Assembly (NCBI GenBank): GCA_045617525.1
Contig: JAZLIT010000014.1
Coordinates: 1-27,239 of the forward strand
DNA: 27,239 bases
DNA from: JAZLIT01 sp045617525
GTDB lineage: Bacteria; Bacillota; Bacilli; Bacillales_A; Planococcaceae
Reading direction: 5' to 3'
Position numbers and translations under genes: made by a program. Positions within the stretch are counted from its first letter, which is position 1; each line of letters starts with the position of its first letter. Below, piece after piece: positions 15,234-21,526 of the stretch. A model generated the notes under the pieces. That model saw only the letters and a program-made list of their open reading frames with translations, was not told where the DNA came from and did no database searches.

Positions 15234-15512
15234 TATTTAAAAGATAACTGTATAAATAAATGTATGTCTCGACCCGATCATCCGGGGAATTTACTATTAT
15301 TAAAGGCCACGCCTTCTTTTTACCGCGGTAAAATTCCACTAAAACTTTCTAACTTAAGCAACGTGAGCCCAACCTTCTCTCACGTCCTTGCAGCCCTTTA
15401 GCTTGCGCCAGTGTGAATAAGTATGTTCAAAAATCACTAGCAGAATGCCAATTTATTTATCTCGCTATCTTAAATAGCACGTTTACAATCATAACAGATG
15501 TTCGCTTTTAAA
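15234..15512. other. Intergenic region with several stem-loops, possible structured RNA or repeat element
   Basis: No gene seen. Bases 15286-15391 hold dense dyads: GGAATTTAC (15286-15294) with GTAAAATTCC (15328-15337), AAGGC/GCCTT (15303-15315) followed by CTTTTT, a perfect 16-bp palindrome TTTTACCGCGGTAAAA (15318-15333), and ACGTGAG (15361-15367) with CTCACGT (15379-15385). Next to the last lies GTCCTTGC (15384-15391), which recurs in inverse orientation at 17558-17565. The direction is unknown. No riboswitch class that I know fits convincingly. Confidence 0.4.
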
Positions 15513-16295
15513 TCAAACTTTCAGCATACCATAGTGAAATTTCGCTGTTTGACGTTTTAATTGTTCAAAGCCAAATGATTCAAAATAGTTCGATTCAAAA
15601 TGCGCCTTTAGCACAACACGCTTTCGGGCAACTCGCATGGCTTCACTTACCCATTCTTCAGTTAATGCATCGTGATTGCCTGCCGAACGTAGCGCCGTAA
15701 AATTCGTGGATTCCTCAATAATTTCTTCAAACATTGGATCCATATAGACAACATCAAATGCGTTATCTTGCTGTGTTTTCAAATAATCGATTGCATTTGC
15801 ATGAACAACTTCAATTTGGCGCATACACGATGTAAGAGGAATTGTCGTCGTGTCATAATGCTGCATCCCTTGCTTTACAACAAACGCTACATTTCGATTT
15901 GCCTCAATACCTACTATTTCCCCTGCAAAACCTACCACAAAGCTTGCCACAATACTATCTGCGCCAATCCCTAGCGTGCAATCTAAAAACGAGTCCCCTA
16001 CACTCAGCGCGCACGCTTCAATTAGTGGATCCACCTCACCTCTAGCAATTCGCTTTACACGGAATGATGCTGAATTCGGATGAAAGAAAAATGGTTCTGT
16101 CTCGCCAAATGGGAAATACTCGTAGCGCTCTTTGCCCGCTACGAGTACGTTTGCTTTATAGTGTTCCTGCATTTTTTTGACCGAACGTTTTTTTCGCTCT
16201 ACAACTTCGTAGGACAGCAAATTTGCTGCCTCTTGTGCAAGTCTGATTGATTGCTCATCTGGTCGCCCAGCAGTGGTTATGATTGTTGTCCGCAT
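15513..16295 (-). CDS. ypiP: Class I SAM-dependent methyltransferase, YpiP/RsmJ-like
   Basis: A 260-aa protein with a YpiP-type N-terminus (ITTAGRPDEQSIRLAQEAA, VERKKRSVKKM) and a Rossmann methyltransferase fold: motif I FLDCTLGIGADSI (about 103-115), acidic IVGIEANR and the motif IV-like DVVYMDPMFEE, which is the RsmJ-type DPMF signature. RsmJ methylates G1516 of 16S rRNA at N2; whether YpiP does so is not established. The start overlaps the end of brxA by 19 bp with only a weak ribosome site, so translation probably depends on brxA (coupling). The order brxA-ypiP-ypjP matches the Bacillus chromosome as I remember it. Confidence 0.85.
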   Translation of the reverse strand: MRTTIITTAGRPDEQSIRLAQEAANLLSYEVVERKKRSVKKMQEHYKANVLVAGKERYEYFPFGETEPFFFHPNSASFRVKRIARGEVDPLIEACALSVGDSFLDCTLGIGADSIVASFVVGFAGEIVGIEANRNVAFVVKQGMQHYDTTTIPLTSCMRQIEVVHANAIDYLKTQQDNAFDVVYMDPMFEEIIEESTNFTALRSAGNHDALTEEWVSEAMRVARKRVVLKAHFESNYFESFGFEQLKRQTAKFHYGMLKV

Positions 16296-16714
16296 AGCTC
16301 TGCTAATACCGTTGTTAATTCAGCGGTAATTTGCTCTACAGGGTGACCTTCAATGTTTTCGCGTGGAATGAAGTGCGCTAATTGGCCGTCTTTTAAAATT
16401 GCCATAGATGGTGAACTTGCTGGAATATCATTGAAATAGCCACGCATTGTATTCGTTGCTTCTGGATCTTGCCCAGCAAATACAGTTACTAGCTCATCAA
16501 TTTTCACTTCAGCAGTTGCGTTAATAGCAGCTGGACGTGCTAAACCTGCTGCACAGCCACATACTGAATTGATGACAATAAGTGCAACACCTTTTGTGTT
16601 CTCCATAAATTGGTGGACTTCCTCGTCCGTTTTTAATTCAGTAAAATCCGCGTTCACTAATTGATCACGCATTGGTTGTGTAACCTGTCTCATATATTCA
16701 TCGTATGCATTCAT
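16277..16714 (-). CDS. brxA: Bacilliredoxin BrxA (YphP family)
   Basis: A 145-aa thioredoxin-fold protein with the CGC active site in NSVCGCAAGLARPA (Cys52, Cys54), FAGQDPEATNTMRGYF and a PSSP-like SSPSMAI cis-Pro region. Bacilliredoxins remove bacillithiol from S-bacillithiolated proteins after oxidative stress, so the organism probably makes bacillithiol. AAGGGG is 7 nt before the ATG at 16714; an ATG 10 codons earlier is less well placed. It overlaps the ypiP-type methyltransferase gene, and a TATAAT lies upstream (16750-16755). Identity is secure, though the paralogue BrxB (YqiW) is similar. Confidence 0.93.
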   Translation of the reverse strand: MNAYDEYMRQVTQPMRDQLVNADFTELKTDEEVHQFMENTKGVALIVINSVCGCAAGLARPAAINATAEVKIDELVTVFAGQDPEATNTMRGYFNDIPASSPSMAILKDGQLAHFIPRENIEGHPVEQITAELTTVLAELCGQQS

Positions 16715-16749
16715 ATTATTTCCCCTTTTCATATGTATTAACAAAGCCT

Positions 16750-16755
16750 ATTATA
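16750..16755 (-). promoter_or_regulatory. Probable -10 element for brxA
   Basis: A perfect TATAAT on the minus strand, about 36 bases before the brxA start. The -35 region (around 16773-16778) is poor. Confidence 0.4.
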
Positions 16756-16897
16756 GCAATGTCTGTGGTGGTTGTATAATGATTGATCTTCACCAAAATT
16801 CACCTACATTCAGATTTTCCGTTACTTTGGTTGCTTTTTTGTCGCATTTTTTGGGCAAGTAAAAATGCCTGCTACTAACCAGACGAACCATCATGTT

Positions 16898-17074
16898 TTA
16901 AAGGAAGCAATCATAATTCGTGCAAAGCTCCTCGTTCTTTAAAATCTCACATCCGATTTCTAACGCATAAACAAACAACTCTAACTTTACTAGTCTTGCA
17001 TGTTGAAAGCGCTCTGCTGCGGCTTTTATGTTTTTTCTAGTTTTTAATCCTACTTTCAAAAGTGAAAACCACAT
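16898..17074 (-). CDS. Candidate 58-aa ORF overlapping the PLA2 gene's upstream region
   Basis: An open frame from ATG at 17074 to TAA at 16898 encodes 58 aa: MWFSLLKVGLKTRKN, a helical basic/hydrophobic middle (KAAAERFQHARLVKLELF), then VYALEIGCEILKNEELC. The composition is protein-like and helix-rich, but no Shine-Dalgarno site precedes the ATG and the frame runs through the region needed for the PLA2-like gene's promoter. It may be a remnant of an older gene or chance. The remainder of 16756-17115 shows no other gene. Confidence 0.25.
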   Translation of the reverse strand: MWFSLLKVGLKTRKNIKAAAERFQHARLVKLELFVYALEIGCEILKNEELCTNYDCFL

Positions 17075-17115
17075 ATTTTATAATATCTACAAAACTTTTG
17101 AAAAGGAGTGAAACC

Positions 17116-17379
17116 ATGAGAGGAAAAAGAAAAATCGGTTTTTGTTATCCAGGTTATAGATATTGCGGACCTGGGTGTACTGGACCTGGGAAACCAACTA
17201 ATCCAGTAGATGCGTGCTGTGCGTTACATGACGAATGTTATTCCCGAAACGGAAGAACAAAATATTGTGATGAAATGTTTTACTCTTGTGTGTCTCCAAA
17301 GATTAACAATTACAGTAAAATCGGAAGAGATGCCGCAAGGTTCAAAAACTTTATTAAATTCCGGAATAGATTCTTTTAA
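17116..17379 (+). CDS. Small Cys-rich phospholipase A2-like protein
   Basis: An 87-aa protein with the secreted-PLA2 active-site signature: CCALHDEC (34-41), with His38 and Asp39, preceded by a Ca-loop-like YCGPGCTGPG (16-25) and followed by CDEMFYSC (51-58), where Asp52 fits the second catalytic Asp. Eight Cys could form disulfides. PLA2 cleaves the sn-2 ester of phospholipids. The chain is shorter than animal sPLA2 (about 120 aa), ends in a basic amphipathic tail and lacks a signal peptide. Similar short proteins occur in other Bacilli as I recall. The ATG at 17116 follows AAGGAG by 7 nt. It is monocistronic with a strong terminator. Activity is inferred, not shown. Confidence 0.78.
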   Translation: MRGKRKIGFCYPGYRYCGPGCTGPGKPTNPVDACCALHDECYSRNGRTKYCDEMFYSCVSPKINNYSKIGRDAARFKNFIKFRNRFF

Positions 17380-17440
17380 CCCTTTGAATGCTCATATAAT
17401 AAGCAAGTATAGTTTTGTTTGGCTGAGGTGTTACTAAAAT

Positions 17441-17495
17441 GTACCCTATAGAATAGACACTTTGAAAAAAGTCTATCATATGGGGTACTTTTGTT
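17441..17495 (+). terminator. Terminator of the PLA2-like gene
   Basis: GTACCCTATAGAATAGAC (17441-17458) pairs with GTCTATCATATGGGGTAC (17471-17488) with few mismatches, followed by TTTTGTTT. Confidence 0.88.
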
Positions 17496-17539
17496 TATAA
17501 TGAGAAAAAACATGTCGGAGCGTCCGCCGAAACGGAATT

Positions 17540-17585
17540 AATTGCAGCGAAGGGAAAGCAAGGACAGGAACGATTTTCGTTCCTG
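17540..17585 (+). repeat. Possible intergenic repeat element with hairpin
   Basis: AGCGAAGGG, then GCAAGGAC (17558-17565) leading into an 8-bp hairpin CAGGAACG/CGTTCCTG (17565-17585, 5-nt loop). A related string (AGCTAAAGGGCT, then GCAAGGAC and a hairpin) occurs on the minus strand at about 15378-15405. Two copies are only suggestive of a dispersed element. Confidence 0.35.
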
Positions 17586-17604
17586 AAAACAGTATTAAAT
17601 CATA

Positions 17605-17641
17605 TAAAAAGCTATCCACGCGTTACACGAATGAATAGCTT
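17605..17641 (-). terminator. Terminator of the guaC pseudogene
   Basis: On the minus strand, AAGCTATTC and GGATAGCTT (arms 17633-17641 and 17609-17617) are followed by TTTTTATATGA. The element lies 12 bp after the guaC stop. Confidence 0.7.
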
Positions 17642-17652
17642 CAAAATTCTAC

Positions 17653-18590
17653 TTAATATTTATCTCCATTAAAAATCGAGTTTTTCACGACTACATAATC
17701 GACCTTGCGAATCGCTTCTAAATCGCGTCCTCCTGAATAGGAAATTGCTGATTGTAAGTCTTGCTCCATCTCCACTAATGTTTCCATTAATGAACCTTTA
17801 TGCTCGACATACAGCTTCTTGCCCTCAACGTTTTTACGCTCGCCTTTTTGGAATTCTGATGCAGAACCGAAATATTCTTTCACTGATTTCCCATTGACTT
17901 CCACTGTTTTCCCTGGTGATTCCTCATGGCCTGCAAATAATGAGCCAATCATTACCATTGATGCACCAAAGCGCACAGATTTCGCAATGTCCCCGTGCGT
18001 ACGAATTCCGCCATCCGCGATGATTGGTTTTGTGGCAGCTTTTGAACACCAGCGAAGTGCTGCTAATTGCCAGCCGCCTGTCCAATGCCGACCTTAGTGG
18101 CATCTGCACCGGCATTTTCAAGCTCGCGAACCGCTTCTGGTGTACCTACGTTTCCTGCAATCACAAATGTTTCAGGTAAATGCTTCTTAATATGGCCAAT
18201 CATTGCAATCACTGCATTTGAATGCCCGTGCGCTATATCAATTGTTATATAATCAGGCGTAATTTGCTCACGCGCTAGCTCTTCAATAAACCTATACTCA
18301 TCCTCTTTTACACCGACACTAATCGATGCAATAAGGCTACTACTTTGCATATCTAAAATAAATTGTTTACGCGTTTCAGGCATGAAGCGGTGCATTATGT
18401 AGAAGTAGCCACCTGAAGCAAGCTTAACCGCAATATTTTCATCGATAATTGTTTGCATATTTGCTGGCACTACCGGTAATTTAAACTTGTACTTTCCTAG
18501 CTTAATTGTTGGATCACACTCCGTACGACTGTTGACAACACACTTCGCAGGCACTAATTGAATATCCTCATAATCAAATACTGTATCCAT
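17653..18590 (-). pseudogene. guaC: GMP reductase, inactivated by an internal deletion
   Basis: GMP reductase converts GMP to IMP with NADPH. The N-terminal part (start 18590, AAGGAG 8 nt before) is canonical: MDTVFDYEDIQLVPAKC, VVPANMQTIIDE, IDIAHGHSN, GNVGTPEAVRELENAGAD. After VGIG the family has a loop with the catalytic Cys (PGKVC-ITK...GFGT) before GGWQLAALRWC. Here the frame jumps from VGIG straight to that GGWQ, in another frame; only two bases remain of the 45 expected, a loss of about 43 bp near 18076-18083. The distal part (IIADGGIRTHGDIA to IFNGDKY) is otherwise intact. Both the nucleophile and the frame are lost, so no enzyme can be made. Recent decay, as the rest is well conserved. 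Confidence 0.92.
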
Positions 18591-18643
18591 AAAAAACACT
18601 CCTTGTAGGTTGGGCTTTATTTTCACTTTATCCGCCATAGAAT

Positions 18644-18672
18644 AATTTACAGGAAATAATAAAAATAGTCAA
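18644..18672 (-). promoter_or_regulatory. SigA-type promoter for guaC
   Basis: On the minus strand, TTGACT (18667-18672) and TAAATT (18644-18649) with a 17-bp spacer. No purine-riboswitch core is seen between it and the start. Confidence 0.6.
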
Positions 18673-18804
18673 ACTGAATCACGAACGATTTTAATTAAAA
18701 ACGGATAATTGTACGGAATTTAATCATTTTAACCCGGTTTATTCATTTCAATCCGATAAAACACAAGAAAAACACATCAAGAACGAATGACCAGCTTATC
18801 TTCA

Positions 18805-20373
18805 TTATTCATCCTTAACGGCTTTTAATTCAGCCAGTCGCGCCGTAGCTCGCCAATAATGGAAAATCAAGCGGTCGATCCACAATAAGGCTTCCACCTT
18901 TGATACTGCCACGTCTAATTCCGTTTCATCTGCCACTGTGCGTTCGAAATATTGATTACGACGGTCACGACGCTCTATAGCCATTAACTGAGATGATTGT
19001 TCTAATTGAATAGAAATTTCAAGTAGCTTATCCTCATCCTGAATCGATTCTTTAATTTCTGTTAGTAAATTGGTCCACTCACCCATTAGTCGCTCCTGCA
19101 AATAAATTGCTTCGAGCTTTTGCTGCTCACGCAATACTTTAATTAAGCGTGCTAAATGGTCTAAACTATGCAAGAGGATAATTAATTTATTACGCTCCTT
19201 CGCCGAGGTTGAGCGAATTAACTTCAAGAAGGCACGCATAATATCGATTGCTTCCTCGACTTCTCGTAATTTCCTTTCGAATTCAACGGTCACTTTCTTT
19301 TGCGTCAGTAGTGCATGCAATGCATCGGTCAATTGAATCATCATGTCACGTAATGCCTTATACGCAACATCAATTGCCACTGAAGGTACATCTGCTAAGC
19401 TATCGTCTAAATTACGCGTTAATGCATTTTCGCGCTCTGGAATAATACGCTGTAATAACTTTGCAAATTGCTTAATAAACGGCACAAACAATAATGCACC
19501 GATAACACTAAATAACGTATGGAAAATCGCTAAGCCCAGCGTTTCATTAAATTGCCCTGCTAGTATCGTCGTCCATTTCGTGACAATTAATAAATACGGA
19601 AATGTACTTGTTACTACAACGGCCGTAACAACGTTAAACAGAAGATGCGTCATTGCAGTACGTTTTGCTGAAACAGATGCACCAATTGCAGCAAATAATG
19701 CCGTTGCTGTTGTACCTATATTTTGCCCGATGACTAAATATGCCGCTTGTTCAAACCCGATTGCACCAGTATATAACGCTGCTAATGTAGCCGCCATCGC
19801 TGCACTCGAAGCTTGCATAATAACGGTCATAATAAGCCCGATTAAAATTAACAGCAAGACTCCAATAAATGAGTCTGCACGTATCGATTCAAATGAGATG
19901 AACTCCTGTGCCGTGCCCATGCCCTGTTGCAATAAATCAATCCCTAAAAATAAAAGACCAAAACCAGTTAGTACGCCACCAAATTTTTTAATGCCATTTG
20001 GCGCAATGAGTGACATAAAGACACCGACTCCAACAATTGGCAAGCTCAACGTTTGAAGACTGATTTTAAAGCCCACTAATGAAATTAACCAACCTGTTGA
20101 TGTACTACCTATATTTGCACCAATAATAACCCCAATCGATTGCACAAATGTAATTAATCCTGCACTTACAAAACCAATTGTTAAAAGTGTAGTGGCCGTT
20201 GAAGATTGTACAAGCATCGTCATCGTTGCACCTGAAATAATTGCTGAAAATGTCCCTTTCGTGAATGTATTCAACCACCGCTTTAATGTGTCACCAGCAA
20301 TTTCTTTTAGTCCATTTGTAAGCATCGTCATGCCAAGCAGGAAGATTCCAATCCCTCCAAAAATCAATAACAT
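18805..20373 (-). CDS. Na/Pi cotransporter family protein
   Basis: A 522-aa membrane protein of the NptA/PNaS family. Two inverted repeat units carry the hallmark QSS motifs: VQSSTATT (55-62) and MQASSAAM (186-193), each followed by glycine-rich helices (GANIGSTSTGW, GQNIGTTATAL). About eight to nine hydrophobic helices fill residues 1-310; the last 190 residues are charged, helical and PhoU-like. It should move phosphate with sodium or act as a related exporter or regulator. GGAAGGTG precedes the ATG. It lies downstream of the terminator of a small hypothetical gene. The substrate is not proven from sequence. Confidence 0.92.
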   Translation of the reverse strand: MLLIFGGIGIFLLGMTMLTNGLKEIAGDTLKRWLNTFTKGTFSAIISGATMTMLVQSSTATTLLTIGFVSAGLITFVQSIGVIIGANIGSTSTGWLISLVGFKISLQTLSLPIVGVGVFMSLIAPNGIKKFGGVLTGFGLLFLGIDLLQQGMGTAQEFISFESIRADSFIGVLLLILIGLIMTVIMQASSAAMAATLAALYTGAIGFEQAAYLVIGQNIGTTATALFAAIGASVSAKRTAMTHLLFNVVTAVVVTSTFPYLLIVTKWTTILAGQFNETLGLAIFHTLFSVIGALLFVPFIKQFAKLLQRIIPERENALTRNLDDSLADVPSVAIDVAYKALRDMMIQLTDALHALLTQKKVTVEFERKLREVEEAIDIMRAFLKLIRSTSAKERNKLIILLHSLDHLARLIKVLREQQKLEAIYLQERLMGEWTNLLTEIKESIQDEDKLLEISIQLEQSSQLMAIERRDRRNQYFERTVADETELDVAVSKVEALLWIDRLIFHYWRATARLAELKAVKDE

Positions 20374-20411
20374 GCTGTCACCTTCCTTAAAGTCTCATTA
20401 ACTAGCCACTT

Positions 20412-20457
20412 GAAAAAAACTCGTTCAAATTAGCCGACTAGCCAATCCAAACGAGTT
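20412..20457 (-). terminator. Terminator after the 92-aa hypothetical gene
   Basis: On the minus strand, AACTCGTT (20450-20457) and AACGAGTT (20418-20425) are followed by TTTTTTTC. The first arm lies within the last codons of the gene, and the long loop has weaker inner pairing. Confidence 0.65.
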
Positions 20458-20716
20458 CTACTTCTTCAAAATATGCTGTTGTGCCATAAATATTGACTTC
20501 ATATGTATAATGACCGCTTTTCTTTTTAGAAATCCCGGTAATCTGACCGACCTTGCCAATCAAATGCGGCTCATAATACTTACGGTAATGATGTGTCTCG
20601 CTATCGAGTTGCTCGTCAATTAAAATAATTTTTACCTTATCCATTAATTGGAGTTTCATACCTGATTCCTCAGGGTTTTCAACTTCTAATTCAAATAAGT
20701 TCAATTGCTTCATCAT
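20438..20716 (-). CDS. Hypothetical protein with an SH3/KOW-like core
   Basis: A 92-aa protein that I do not recognise. It begins MMKQLNLFELEVE; the core from about residue 26 is beta-rich (DKVKIILIDE, YEPHLIGKVGQITGI, HYTYEVNIYGTTAYFEEVELV), a pattern like small SH3/KOW-type barrels with the GKVGQITGI turn. No membrane segment, no Cys. A GGTGG site favours the second ATG (20713), but the first cannot be excluded. It sits between a three-gene unit and the Na/Pi gene and has a terminator overlapping its end. The domain guess is by pattern only. Confidence 0.7.
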   Translation of the reverse strand: MMKQLNLFELEVENPEESGMKLQLMDKVKIILIDEQLDSETHHYRKYYEPHLIGKVGQITGISKKKSGHYTYEVNIYGTTAYFEEVELVWIG

Positions 20717-20781
20717 TTCACCACCAAAAGCTTGATAATGATAGATTCGACAAAATATAGAAAACCCCTTTTGAATTCTGA

Positions 20782-20982
20782 TTATTTTAAATAAATAACA
20801 AGTTCTTGGCGAAATTCACCCTCAACTAAATAATGATCTAACGTATGGAAGTCATATTTGAAATCGCCAACCGGAAATGTCACAGTCTCCCCCTGAACAG
20901 CTGCAAGTAGACCTGCAACATCCAGACTTACCATTTCTGCTAGTTCCACACCAGTTGATGTAGCCACAAAAATAACATTCAC
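20782..20982 (-). CDS. Hypothetical small protein
   Basis: A 66-aa protein, not recognised. Sequence features: NVIFVATSTGVELAEMVSLD, AAVQGETVTFPVGDFKYDFH, then HYLVEGEFRQELVIYLK; probably a small beta-rich cytosolic protein, no signal or membrane helix. An upstream TTG frame overlaps the previous gene. The GTG at 20982 is preferred since GGGGGG lies 8 nt before it, within the 13-bp gap after the neighbour's TAG. It is likely co-transcribed with the two genes upstream. Confidence 0.65.
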   Translation of the reverse strand: MNVIFVATSTGVELAEMVSLDVAGLLAAVQGETVTFPVGDFKYDFHTLDHYLVEGEFRQELVIYLK

Positions 20983-20995
20983 TTTAAATTCCCCC

Positions 20996-21517
20996 CTATG
21001 CCCCAATAAAGAGTGTCGCTTGACTAATCGCTACATAAAATGCAACCTCTTGAATCGTTGCACTTTCTTCAATTTGAAGTTCAATATCGAAGCATTGCTG
21101 CTCTTCATTAAAAATAGCCTGCCAACGCGCGATCATAGTATCACCCTCATAAAAGAGTGACGCCTCTTCATGTTCTTTTTCTATTTTAATTTTTATTTGA
21201 TCTTGAATAATATAAAGCTCCGGTATGCCAATACGCCAATTATCATACGTAATAATTGTTTTTGCTCGTACCCCTTCATAGCGGCCTTCATACCAGAGTT
21301 TCCCGCGACGGAAAATTTTCTTTACGCGAAATTTTTCACCTAAGTCCTCCGCTTCATACTGTAAAAAGTAACGATAATCAAAATAAGAATCCACCAGCTT
21401 CTTAACTTTATTTGAATAAATACGTTGCACAGTTCCAGTTGCTACTCCGTCCGTATAAATTGTACTTGGTTCACTATTATTAATCATTTCTGACACTGAA
21501 TACTTGATTGTTTTCAT
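20996..21517 (-). CDS. Uncharacterised protein, possibly tubby C-terminal-like
   Basis: A 173-aa protein without signal peptide or membrane helix. The pattern of short beta-strands (SNKVKKLVDSYFDYRYFLQY, KFRVKKIFRRGKLWYEGRY, KTIITYDNWRIGIPELYII, ASLFYEGDTMIARWQAIF, CFDIELQI) with a late hydrophobic helix (EVAFYVAISQATLFI) recalls the tubby/LURP-one-type beta barrel of some Bacillaceae proteins. This is only pattern memory. AGGAG lies 6 nt before the ATG. It begins 9 bp after the membrane glycerophosphodiesterase gene, so a link to membrane lipids is possible but unproven. Confidence 0.7.
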   Translation of the reverse strand: MKTIKYSVSEMINNSEPSTIYTDGVATGTVQRIYSNKVKKLVDSYFDYRYFLQYEAEDLGEKFRVKKIFRRGKLWYEGRYEGVRAKTIITYDNWRIGIPELYIIQDQIKIKIEKEHEEASLFYEGDTMIARWQAIFNEEQQCFDIELQIEESATIQEVAFYVAISQATLFIGA

Positions 21518-21526
21518 TAGATGCTC

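Noticed and set aside
15360..15410. Cyclic-di-GMP-I riboswitch on the minus strand (GCGCAAGC...AAGGGC resemblance)
   Set aside because: The 5' half with its GNRA-capped helix is absent and no gene start lies close downstream in that direction.
19343..20056. Long 237-codon open frame antisense to the Na/Pi cotransporter gene
   Set aside because: Shadow of a long real gene: no ribosome site and implausible composition.
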